Of a DNA stretch of 64,000 bases, positions 57,319 to 64,000 are shown in pieces. Within the stretch, counting starts at the first letter, position 1; each line of letters starts with the position of its first letter. This stretch comes from Asticcacaulis sp. AC402 (lineage in GTDB: Bacteria > Pseudomonadota > Alphaproteobacteria > Caulobacterales > Caulobacteraceae): the NCBI RefSeq assembly GCF_000495835.1, contig NZ_AWGC01000014.1, positions 62,001 through 126,000 of the forward strand, read 5' to 3'. A program made the position numbers and the translations under genes. The notes beneath the pieces were generated by a model. It saw only the letters and a program-made list of their open reading frames with translations. It was not told where the DNA came from and searched no databases.

Positions 57319-57975
57319 ATGGATCTGGCCGCGTTCGAACGTGACGGCGCGGCCCATTTTTCGGCGGTTCTCGATTCCGATGCCGTCGCGCGGCTGTGCG
57401 AGTGGCTGGAACCCGAACTTAAAGGCCGTCCTGGTGTGCGCTTGACCCGTGGCCTCGATGCGGTCCTGCCGGCCCTGACCGAAGTGGCTTCGCGGATGAT
57501 CGGGCCAGGAGCGTTTCCGGTCCGCGCCGTTGTTTTCGACAAGACCTCCGAAACCAACTGGAGTGTCGCATGGCATCAGGATCGCACCATCGCCGTACGC
57601 GAACGCTGTGAGACGGTGGGCTATGGTCCGTGGTCGGTCAAGGATGGCATCCCCCATGTCGAACCACCGATATCCGTGATGGCGGGCATGATCACCTTGC
57701 GCCTGCATCTCGATGACTGTGACGCCGACAATGCCCCCCTGACAGTCGCACTCGGATCTCACCGTCGTGGTCGCGTGCCCGCGGCGGAGGTGGCTGCTTT
57801 GGCGCGATCCATGCCAAACCTGAGCTGCCGTGCGCAGGCGGGTGACGTCTGGGCCTATTCCACCCTTATTCTGCATGCATCCGATCGTTCGGAGTCACGG
57901 ACGCGGCGCCGCGTCTTGCAGGTCGATTTCGCTGCCCAAGGCCTGCCGGGCGGGTTGGAGTGGCATGGGTTCTAA
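57319..57975 (+). CDS. PhyH-family Fe(II)/2-oxoglutarate dioxygenase
   Basis: This 218-residue cytoplasmic oxygenase has the iron ligands His86 and Asp88 in WHQDRTIAV and His186 in LILHASDRS, followed by an Arg-rich 2-oxoglutarate site (SRTRRRVLQVDF). Members hydroxylate small molecules or fatty-acyl groups using 2-oxoglutarate and oxygen. It starts 4 bases after fumC, so it is co-transcribed with it. Its stop overlaps the convergent ATPase gene by 3 bp. Substrate not evident. Confidence 0.85.
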   Translation: MDLAAFERDGAAHFSAVLDSDAVARLCEWLEPELKGRPGVRLTRGLDAVLPALTEVASRMIGPGAFPVRAVVFDKTSETNWSVAWHQDRTIAVRERCETVGYGPWSVKDGIPHVEPPISVMAGMITLRLHLDDCDADNAPLTVALGSHRRGRVPAAEVAALARSMPNLSCRAQAGDVWAYSTLILHASDRSESRTRRRVLQVDFAAQGLPGGLEWHGF

Positions 57976-59072
57976 CGGTCCGGCCATTCCCAAGGTGGCG
58001 GTTCGTTGTCTTCGATCCGGGTCTCACCATTGTGCTTGAAGAGCGCGATTTTCCGCGCTGGCGCCGCGCCTTCGATGGCGGCCACCAATTCCGGCGCGTG
58101 CGATACGACGATCATCTGACAGCGCTGGGATGCTTTGGCGATCAACCGGCCCAGCGGCGGCAGCAGGCTGGGATGCAGACTCATCTCGGGCTCGTTGAGC
58201 ACCATCAGGGGCGGCGGCCGCGGTGACAACAAAGCCGCAATTAGCAGCAGATAGCGCAGGGTGCCGTCGGAGAGTTCCGCTGTCTGCAAAGGCCGGTTCA
58301 GGCCTGGCTGAGCCATGGACAGCTCGAAATAGGCGCCCTTGCTGGAGATATCTACGCTGGCGCCCGGAAAGGCATCAGCCAGCGCGGCGTTGAAATCCTC
58401 AGGAAAGCCGATTTCATATATGGTCTGGATGGCCGCCGCCAGGTCGTGACCAGCGCCGCTGAGGACGGGGGTCCGTGTGGCGATCTGCGGCTGGCGTACA
58501 GGCGCGTCGCGATCGGTGCGGAAGTGGTCATAAAAGCGCCAGTTGCGCATGAACTCGCGCAGCATCAGGAGTTCGCGGGCGTTCTGCGGATCGCCGGCAT
58601 GGGTCATCATACTGTCGAAAGGTGCCAGATCCGTAGGAACGACGTGCCAATTGTGGTTGCCGTCGCGCACCTTGACCATGGGACCGCCGCGCCGGGCCAG
58701 TTCATTGCGTGGGCGCAGTATCTGCCCGACCCAAAGGCTTTCAGTCTTGATGACCGGATCGAGGTTGAACATGGACCGACCGGGGATCGGCAGACCCAGG
58801 TCGATGGCATAGCCGTAATCATCGGTGGCATATCCCAGTCGAATGCTGACAGGGCCTTTTCCGGGCCCGGCCCATAGCGCCGAATCGACGCCGCCTTCCA
58901 GCGCCAGAAGCCGCACCACGCCGCCCTGGGCGATCTCGGCCAGCAGGCGCAGCGCGCGATACAGGCTGGACTTACCGGAACCATTGGGGCCGGTAACGAT
59001 ATTCAGGGCTTCCAGCTCCAGCGACACATTTCGCAAGGAGCGATACCCGGCAAGGCTGAGCGTGGTGATCAT
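57972..59072 (-). CDS. AAA-family ATPase (AAA_21 / COG4637 type)
   Basis: This 366-residue protein has the RecF-like start ITTLSLAGYRSLRNV, a P-loop GPNGSGKSS near residue 30, and late VLNEPEMSLHPSLL, a Walker B with Asn where most ABC-type ATPases have Asp, a variant known in this group. It ends with a D-loop/His switch region (IVVSHAPELVAAIE). Role unknown; related stand-alone ATPases occur near repair or defence genes, but no partner nuclease is adjacent here. GGGGG lies 5 bases before the ATG. The frame is open 81 bases further upstream without homology. Confidence 0.85.
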   Translation of the reverse strand: MITTLSLAGYRSLRNVSLELEALNIVTGPNGSGKSSLYRALRLLAEIAQGGVVRLLALEGGVDSALWAGPGKGPVSIRLGYATDDYGYAIDLGLPIPGRSMFNLDPVIKTESLWVGQILRPRNELARRGGPMVKVRDGNHNWHVVPTDLAPFDSMMTHAGDPQNARELLMLREFMRNWRFYDHFRTDRDAPVRQPQIATRTPVLSGAGHDLAAAIQTIYEIGFPEDFNAALADAFPGASVDISSKGAYFELSMAQPGLNRPLQTAELSDGTLRYLLLIAALLSPRPPPLMVLNEPEMSLHPSLLPPLGRLIAKASQRCQMIVVSHAPELVAAIEGAAPARKIALFKHNGETRIEDNEPPPWEWPDR

Positions 59073-59203
59073 GGGACCCCCAGAAGGCGTGGGCGAGCTT
59101 AGCGGAACTTTCTGGGCAAAGAAACATGCGCGTGCCTTTCCGTCATTGGTCATTTTACCATTCCGGGTTATAGTGCGTTAACCATTTCCAAAGGGGCTTA
59201 CAG

Positions 59204-59767
59204 ATGGCGCGCTATGTCGATACGGCTTTGAGGCCGGGCGAAAAAATTCTCTATGATGCCAAGGTCCACTGGGCCATCTTCGTCACGCCATTCGTCCGGC
59301 TGATCATCTTCGCCGCCGTGCTCAGCGTCATGTGGGGCGTGTTCAACTGGAAGGCCGGCGATATCAAGCTCGATCTCGACAGTGATCCGGAGTTCAAGGG
59401 CATCGTCAGCGGGCTCTTTCATTTCATCAGCAACGGCTTGTTCTTCGTCATCCTGGCGCTGGTGGCGCTGGGCGGGTTCGTCAATGCCCTGATCTACTAT
59501 TTTAACTCCGATTTTGTGCTGACCGACCGGCGGGTGATCGCCAAGTTTGGCCTGCTGTCGCGTACGACCTCCGAACAGCGCCTGTCCAAGGTCGAAAGCA
59601 TCCACGTCTATCAAAGCTTCCTCGGCCGCCTGCTCAACTACGGCAATATCACGGTAACCGGTACTGGATCGTCGGAGACCAAGTTTGGTCCCATGGTCGA
59701 TCCGGTGGCATGCAAACATGCCCTGGAAGAGGAACTGGACCGCAACCGCAACAGCCGCGAGGATTGA
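59204..59767 (+). CDS. Membrane-anchored bPH2 (DUF304) domain protein
   Basis: This 187-residue inner-membrane protein has two helices (about residues 25-46 and 70-98, the latter NGLFFVILALVALGGFVNAL). A bacterial pleckstrin-homology domain follows, with the family motif DFVLTDRRVIAKFGLLSRTT and ITVTGTGSS. Such proteins are single-domain relatives of YdbT; molecular role is unsettled. AAGGGG lies 8 bases before the ATG. A strong terminator follows its stop. Confidence 0.88.
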   Translation: MARYVDTALRPGEKILYDAKVHWAIFVTPFVRLIIFAAVLSVMWGVFNWKAGDIKLDLDSDPEFKGIVSGLFHFISNGLFFVILALVALGGFVNALIYYFNSDFVLTDRRVIAKFGLLSRTTSEQRLSKVESIHVYQSFLGRLLNYGNITVTGTGSSETKFGPMVDPVACKHALEEELDRNRNSRED

Positions 59768-59786
59768 TCGGTGTTACAGCCGAAGA

Positions 59787-59824
59787 AACAGGCGCGGGAG
59801 CTTTTGCTCCACGCGCCTTGTTTT
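59787..59824 (+). terminator. Rho-independent terminator after the bPH2 gene
   Basis: AACAGGCGCGGGAGC pairs with GCTCCACGCGCCTTGTT around a TTTT loop, with a single bulged A, ending in TTTT. It begins 19 bases after the stop codon. Confidence 0.88.
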
Positions 59825-59847
59825 GCGCTTAGGCTTACTGAAAAGAT

Positions 59848-59967
59848 TAGAGCGCAATCCGATAAAGTGGACACCACAGCACGGTCGTGCCCGTTTTCGG
59901 ATTAATTACGCGACAAAACAAAAAAGCAGAGCGGGGTTTTGAGTCCATCAAAACACATCGCGCTCTA
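59848..59967. repeat. Family B element between the bPH2 gene and the small-protein genes
   Basis: It starts TAGAGCGCAATCCGATAAAG and ends ATCGCGCTCTA, same orientation as the copy at 53417. The first stem has an insert (ACAGCACGGTCGTGCCC-type, itself a small dyad). Its right end supplies the TAG stop of the 28-residue protein on the reverse strand. Confidence 0.85.
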
Positions 59968-60051
59968 GAACTGGCCCAGGCTCAACAGGGCGATCGCCAT
60001 GAAGCTGGTGAAGGTGGCCAGGGCGAAGATTGTGGGGATGGTGCGGGTCAT
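59965..60051 (-). CDS. 28-residue hydrophobic membrane peptide
   Basis: The peptide begins MTRTIPTIFALATFTSFMAI and ends ALLSLGQF: one membrane helix with a single Arg before it. AGGAAAC lies 8 bases before the ATG. It lies 35 bases after the 46-residue gene on the same strand. Its stop lies in a family B repeat. No family recognised; coding is supported by the ribosome-binding site, composition and linkage. Confidence 0.6.
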   Translation of the reverse strand: MTRTIPTIFALATFTSFMAIALLSLGQF

Positions 60052-60086
60052 GACAGGTTTCCTTTTGAATGCGGTTTGAGAACGAA

Positions 60087-60227
60087 TTAGCCGTTCGAAG
60101 CGGTGGCTTCGACATTGGCCAGACTGTTTTGCAAGGTGTTCGACGGGCCGGTTGCGGTGACCAGGGAAACGATCATGAACAGGGTCACGACGAACAGGGC
60201 GGAAGCGGTAAGGACGGGGGTGGACAT
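60087..60227 (-). CDS. 46-residue small membrane protein
   Basis: The ATG at 60227 has AAGGAG 9 bases upstream. STPVLTASALFVVTLFMIVS is one membrane helix, followed by a polar tail TGPSNTLQNSLANVEATASN. It heads a two-gene unit with the 28-residue peptide. It could be a small regulatory subunit or a stress peptide; nothing in the sequence decides. Confidence 0.65.
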   Translation of the reverse strand: MSTPVLTASALFVVTLFMIVSLVTATGPSNTLQNSLANVEATASNG

Positions 60228-60486
60228 GTGCTTAACTCCTTGTGAAGCATGTTGATGTCCGTCATATGCGCCCCGAGCGTGCATAGTTCAAATTAATACC
60301 AAGTCATGAACTGGAATTAATTATTACGTAAAATCAATGAGTTATGATTACAACATGGTAAGGTTGGCGGCTTTTTGTGCGCTGCGCTTAAATCCTGGCG
60401 TGCGGGATCCTGCGGTCGGAAAATATCTCAAAACCGGGGTTTCGTTTCGGAAATATCGGATGTGTCAGGGTGTCGCAGACCGTCGA
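60228..60486. promoter_or_regulatory. AT-rich gap upstream of the small-protein unit
   Basis: This 259 bp gap includes the most AT-rich stretch of the right half (about 60285-60360), suitable for a promoter driving the two small proteins leftward. No gene, repeat or clear terminator for the esterase was recognised. Confidence 0.4.
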
Positions 60487-61569
60487 TTACGGCCTGCGCG
60501 CAGCTTCGAAAAAGAATCGCAACATCTCTTGACTGGCGTCAGGCCCCTTGGGATCGGTGTAGGAACCGGCCGCATTGCCACCCGACCAGGCGTGGCCGGC
60601 GCCGTGGATGCGCCAGTGCTCGGTGCGAACCCGGCCACCAGTCTCCGACGTCACGGTTCGGGTGTAGGCCCGGCCGCCGGCTGACACGCCCTCATGAATC
60701 TGCGATGCCAGGCTATGGCCGGCGACGCACTGCGCGATCACCTGATCGCCGTTGCTTCGGTGGACCGTGTGATCGGCGTCGCCATGAAAGACGATGGTCG
60801 GGATGGGTATGCCGCCCGGCCGGCCCGCTGGCTTTGCGCCCTGGCTCATGGCGGCAAAGGCCGACGGTATGTCGTGGGCCGAACCGGCGGCCAGTCCGGA
60901 ATGGACGCCGATAGCCGCGAAGAGCTCGGGATAGGTCACGGCGAGGATGGCGGCCTCTGCCCCGCCGGCAGATAACCCGGCGGCGAAAACCTGAGCCGGC
61001 AGGATTGCATGGTCGTCCATGATCTGGCGGATTATGCCGGCGATAATCGCCGGTTCGCCGCGGTCGCGGACCTGGTCTTCCGGCCTGAACCAGTTCCAGC
61101 ACCGGTTGGCATTGGCATTTTGTGGCTGCGCCGGATAGGCGACAAGAAAACCGTGGTCCTCCGCAAGCCGGTTCATCCCGGTACCCGTGGCGAAGTCGTC
61201 CGGAGATTGCGTACAGCCATGCAACATGACGACCAGAGGCATGGGTGATCCGTCGTAATGGCTTGGAGTATAGAGCTTGTAATCGCGTTGCCCTGCCGCA
61301 TTGGCAAACGAAAAGGTCGCGAAGTGCCTGCCCTCCGGCAACGACGCGGTTCCGGCTCCCCTCCGATAGGGCCGCGGCTTGCCCTCGTGCGCCGTCGAAG
61401 CGGTCCAGGCAGCGCTCGTCGTCGATGGTGGCGTCATATCTATGACGTCCGGATCGACCTCGCCGTGGTTGGGCGCTTTTCCGCTGAGGACAGCCAGTGC
61501 TTCCTGAAGCTTGCCCAGCTTGGTCAGCCGGGTAGCTTCCTTCATGTCGATCTTGGGGAACAGTTTCAT
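60487..61569 (-). CDS. PHB-depolymerase-family esterase
   Basis: This 360-residue alpha/beta hydrolase has the oxyanion segment VVMLHGCTQSPDDFATGTGM, the lipase box GLSAGG, the Asp in HGDADHTVH and the His in GAGHAWSGG. RCWNWFRPEDQ is typical of the type-2 extracellular PHB depolymerase/feruloyl esterase family. It lacks an obvious signal peptide; the start KLFPKIDMKEATRLTKLGKL is a conserved helical leader of this subgroup, so it may act inside the cell or leave by another route. The upstream RHH gene is 19 bp away. Confidence 0.87.
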   Translation of the reverse strand: MKLFPKIDMKEATRLTKLGKLQEALAVLSGKAPNHGEVDPDVIDMTPPSTTSAAWTASTAHEGKPRPYRRGAGTASLPEGRHFATFSFANAAGQRDYKLYTPSHYDGSPMPLVVMLHGCTQSPDDFATGTGMNRLAEDHGFLVAYPAQPQNANANRCWNWFRPEDQVRDRGEPAIIAGIIRQIMDDHAILPAQVFAAGLSAGGAEAAILAVTYPELFAAIGVHSGLAAGSAHDIPSAFAAMSQGAKPAGRPGGIPIPTIVFHGDADHTVHRSNGDQVIAQCVAGHSLASQIHEGVSAGGRAYTRTVTSETGGRVRTEHWRIHGAGHAWSGGNAAGSYTDPKGPDASQEMLRFFFEAARRP

Positions 61570-61588
61570 GATATGTACGCGACTTAAA

Positions 61589-62002
61589 TTAATGGATGCG
61601 GTCGGCCAGAGCGGCCTTGAGTTCCGCCGGGGCCTGAAGCGCTCCCAGGACACGGATGGAGCCGATGGTGGCGCGGGCCAGTTCGGCATCGATGTCCGTC
61701 GCCAGAGTGACCAGGCCCAGCACCTGGATATGGATCACTTCCCTGTGAGACCGGGCGGTTTCGAGGTCCTGGCGGCTGTAGTGGCGCAGACCGATATCGA
61801 GGTCGTGTCGCGCCACGGATTTTTTCACCGCATCATTGTGGCGCTCGAGCTGGCTACGGATGGCCGTACGGATAAGGTCCGTGCGGTTGGCATAGAAGCC
61901 TTCCTGGACCAGCAGGTCGATCTGACCCAGGTCGACATAGCCCAGGTTGATGGTGATCTTCTCGCTGTCGGGAAACTTCGCCCGTGGCGTCATCGCGTTC
62001 AT
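61589..62002 (-). CDS. Ribbon-helix-helix (CopG-type) transcriptional regulator
   Basis: The product is 137 residues from ATG 62002 (MNAMTPRAKFPDSEKITINL). KITINLGYVDLGQIDLLV is the RHH strand and first helix, and NRTDLIRTAIRSQLERH the second helix. The remaining 80 residues are a helical tail. Such proteins bind palindromes as dimers, and genes of this kind recur beside PHB-depolymerase esterases. An in-frame ATG at 62014 would fall inside the candidate operator. It likely controls itself and the esterase. Confidence 0.83.
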   Translation of the reverse strand: MNAMTPRAKFPDSEKITINLGYVDLGQIDLLVQEGFYANRTDLIRTAIRSQLERHNDAVKKSVARHDLDIGLRHYSRQDLETARSHREVIHIQVLGLVTLATDIDAELARATIGSIRVLGALQAPAELKAALADRIH

Positions 62003-62007
62003 AAAGC

Positions 62008-62043
62008 CATCCATATGCAATCCGTACGGATGGTGTATGGATG
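62008..62043. promoter_or_regulatory. Nested palindrome, candidate RHH operator
   Basis: ATCCGTACGGAT (62020-62031) is a perfect 12 bp palindrome. CATCCATA (62008-62015) and TATGGATG (62036-62043) form a second perfect pair with exactly the same centre. The block ends 5 bases before the regulator ATG, where a bound dimer or tetramer would block translation start or transcription. Confidence 0.65.
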
Positions 62044-62104
62044 TGCAAGGGCGATATGCAAGACACGATCCCGGCATGATCAGGATATGTACCGTCGTCT
62101 GGGG

Positions 62105-63271
62105 TTACGTGATCCAGCCGGTCGCCGGCTTGATCGCCGCCGAATCCGGGAAAATGTCGCTGGCCAGCACCGACGGTGACAGGTCGTACAACTCAGTCAG
62201 GCTGCCCTTGATCACCGCGCGCAGGTCGGTGGTCGGCATCAGGTCGCGGCCTTCGTACAATTGGGCGGGGCTCAGACCCGGCCAGTCGCTGATCACCCGT
62301 CCGCCCTTGACCGCGCCGCCCACCAGGAAAGCGACCGTCGCCTGGCCATGGTCGGTGCCCTGGGTGCCGTTGACGGCGGCTGTGCGACCGAACTCGGTGA
62401 CGACAAGAATGGCCGTGTCGCGCCATTTGGACCCGAGTTCGGTCTCGAACGCCGCCAGGGCGCCGTCCAGGTCGGTCAGCAACTCCGCCAGCTTTTTGGC
62501 TTCGCTGGCGTGAGTGTCCCAGCCGTTGAAAGCCAGGGCCGCTACGCGCGGGCCGTCGTCGCGCGCCAGTAATCGTGCTGCGCCGGACGCCATGGCGGTC
62601 ATCGGGTATTTGCCAGGCGCCTCGCCGGTGGTTTCACCCGCCAGCCGGTCGGTCGCCAGGGCGGTGTCGAACGCCTTGGCCAAAGCGGGGTCGCTGTCCT
62701 GATACATGGCCAGGATGCGCGGGGGCAGGTTGTCGTCGCGCAGGCTTAAGGACGATGGCGCCCAACCCATGACCTCGGCTGCGCCGCGCATGACCAGCGG
62801 CGGCACCGGCCCGACGGCCAGGCCGGTGCCACCGGCGCGCTGGGCGCCGGGCAGGGCCACCAGCAGTCGGTTCAGCCAGCCGGTTTTGATGTGGCCGGGC
62901 GTCGGATAGCCTGACTCAAGCACGTCCTGGCCGTCGAAGTGCGACCGGTCACGGTAGGCGGTGGCACTGGCATGGATGACAGCGGCGTGGCCCGCCTGGT
63001 ACTGGCGCGCCAGATTGCTCACGGACGGATGCAGGCCGAACATGGCGTCCAGCGGCAGGGTGTTGCCGATGGCCAGGTTCTGGCGCAGGCGGCTGTAACC
63101 CGGGTCGCCGACCGGTGGTACGGCCGCCAGGCCGTCGAGGGCGCCGCGCAGGATGATGGTGACGAAACGTGGATCGCGGGCCCCGGCCGCTGAGGCAATG
63201 TGCGGGATAAACGCCCCGAAGGCGGCTGTACCCGTGACCCTCAGAAAATGTCGACGGTTGATCATGGTCAT
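62105..63271 (-). CDS. DUF1501 family protein, Tat-exported
   Basis: This 388-residue sulfatase-like-fold protein has the twin-arginine signal NRRHFLRVTGTAAFG, ending near IASA-AGARD. RFVTIILRGALDGLAAVPP starts the domain and AFNGWDTHASEAK and TEFGRTAAVNGTQGTDHG are the conserved family motifs. DUF1501 genes regularly accompany DUF1800 genes; the pair is thought to act in the periplasm or outside, function unknown. Its ATG overlaps the DUF1800 stop (ATGA). AAGGCG lies just before the ATG. Confidence 0.9.
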   Translation of the reverse strand: MTMINRRHFLRVTGTAAFGAFIPHIASAAGARDPRFVTIILRGALDGLAAVPPVGDPGYSRLRQNLAIGNTLPLDAMFGLHPSVSNLARQYQAGHAAVIHASATAYRDRSHFDGQDVLESGYPTPGHIKTGWLNRLLVALPGAQRAGGTGLAVGPVPPLVMRGAAEVMGWAPSSLSLRDDNLPPRILAMYQDSDPALAKAFDTALATDRLAGETTGEAPGKYPMTAMASGAARLLARDDGPRVAALAFNGWDTHASEAKKLAELLTDLDGALAAFETELGSKWRDTAILVVTEFGRTAAVNGTQGTDHGQATVAFLVGGAVKGGRVISDWPGLSPAQLYEGRDLMPTTDLRAVIKGSLTELYDLSPSVLASDIFPDSAAIKPATGWIT

Positions 63272-64000
63272 CGCCTTATAAACTCGGGTGCCATGAAAGC
63301 CAGGCTGATGCCTTGGCGCAGGGTGTCGGCGCGCGCAATGGCATCAAGCGTCGTATCGTTCAGGCGCGGCCCCAGGATGGCTGGGGCAAATTCCCGCGGA
63401 TCGGTATCGCGCGCCGTCCTGGCGGCGACCAGGGCGGCCACCTCCATTCGGGCGCTCAGGCCTTCGGGGGTGAGCCAGGCGGCACTTATGTCCGGGAAGC
63501 CGTTGGGCCCTGGCGGTTTCCATAGCGGCTGGCCCATGGCGGTCAGGGCGCGTTTGATCAGGCCGGGCGCCAATCGGGTATCGGTGGCGCGCAGCATGGC
63601 GATCAGATGTTCCTGCGGTGTGCGCAGTTTGGCCGGCGCCGGTACCCACGACTCCTCGGAGTCGATCAAGATGGCGTAGACCGACGGTAGATCGGCGTCG
63701 GTGGCCATCCAGGTTTCGGCCAGGCGGTTGACGAGGCTGCCCGGCGGATCATCGGCGACGAAATGGCGGGCCAGCTTGGTCGAGATGTGCTTGGCCGTCG
63801 CGGGATGGCGCGACAGCCCGACCATGATGTCGGCGGCCTGGAAGAAGCCGTCCTCGCGGTAGCTTTCGCCGAGGATCGTCTTTTCGCCGGGCTCGTGCTG
63901 GTTGTCGCGGAAGGTGAATTCGCCGACCGGCGCCTTGTCATGGGCGCGGCGCGACGCGCTCCAGCCGGTCAAGGCCTGGGCAAAGGCGGTAACATCGGCC
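63268..64000 (-). CDS. DUF1800 family protein (5' end beyond window)
   Basis: The C-terminal 243 residues of a protein usually of 450-550 are present. EPGEKTILGESY and LSRHPATAKHISTKLARHFV are the conserved core of the family, followed by the late LWKPPGPNGFPDISAAWLTP. The frame stays open to the window edge through VTAFAQALTGWSASR, so the start lies outside. It is translationally coupled to the DUF1501 gene by a 3 bp overlap. Confidence 0.9.
   Translation of the reverse strand, partial: ADVTAFAQALTGWSASRRAHDKAPVGEFTFRDNQHEPGEKTILGESYREDGFFQAADIMVGLSRHPATAKHISTKLARHFVADDPPGSLVNRLAETWMATDADLPSVYAILIDSEESWVPAPAKLRTPQEHLIAMLRATDTRLAPGLIKRALTAMGQPLWKPPGPNGFPDISAAWLTPEGLSARMEVAALVAARTARDTDPREFAPAILGPRLNDTTLDAIARADTLRQGISLAFMAPEFIRR

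Noticed and set aside
61854-62066. Alternative reverse-strand frame over the RHH gene
   Set aside because: It lacks any domain signature, whereas the overlapping frame has a full RHH motif.

Overview
This 64 kb window is GC-rich chromosomal DNA from an alphaproteobacterium, most likely of the order Caulobacterales (Asticcacaulis or a relative). That assignment is inferred from four things: an FtsZ starting MAISLSAPR with a long linker and the C-terminal peptide [13 protein letters not shown]; the order ybgC-tolQRAB-pal-cpoB-tilS-ftsH; the order ftsQ-ftsA-ftsZ-lpxC-bamD-recN-ligA; and GANTC and CtrA-like sites upstream of ftsZ. No rRNA, tRNA, CRISPR array, phage gene or intact transposase gene was seen.

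Layout. 1-8.4 kb is sugar uptake and oxidation: a probable L-fuconolactonase (cut by the window edge), a FucP-type permease, a mutarotase and a Gfo/Idh/MocA sugar dehydrogenase, then cytidine deaminase, pyruvate kinase, a second FucP-family permease and a ROK sugar kinase. 8.4-10.1 kb is a secreted type-B carboxylesterase. 10.2-19.8 kb is the Tol-Pal envelope cluster followed by tilS and ftsH. 20.2-38.8 kb is the divisome trio ftsQ, ftsA and ftsZ, with a 13.7 kb gene for a 4553-residue autotransporter lying between ftsA and ftsZ. 39.4-45.7 kb is lpxC, bamD, recN, a small membrane protein gene and ligA. 45.7-64 kb is mixed: a short-chain dehydrogenase gene broken by two copies of one small mobile element, pepP, a secreted beta-sandwich protein, prmA, an H1-like protein, an ABC exporter, an unrecognised polytopic protein with an OmpA-like tail, fumC, a PhyH oxygenase, an AAA ATPase, a bPH2 protein, two tiny membrane proteins, a PHB-depolymerase-type esterase with an RHH regulator, and a DUF1501/DUF1800 pair.

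The genes centre on the envelope and its constriction. Tol-Pal draws in the outer membrane at division, FtsQ/A/Z build the septum, LpxC and BamD make lipid A and insert outer-membrane proteins, and the giant autotransporter would itself need the BAM machinery.

The most unusual content is repetitive. Family A is a roughly 130-160 bp MITE-like element with TACCAA/TTGGTA ends and 3 bp target duplications. It occurs at least four times, plus one degenerate copy that together with a good copy brackets the autotransporter gene. Removing two copies from the broken dehydrogenase restores an intact 245-residue frame. Family B is a roughly 100 bp double-hairpin element whose TAGAGC/GCTCTA ends supply the stop codons of four genes. 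Family C consists of inverted or tandem short repeats directly upstream of cdd, tilS and ligA. A fourth element supplies the ribosome-binding site of the ABC exporter.
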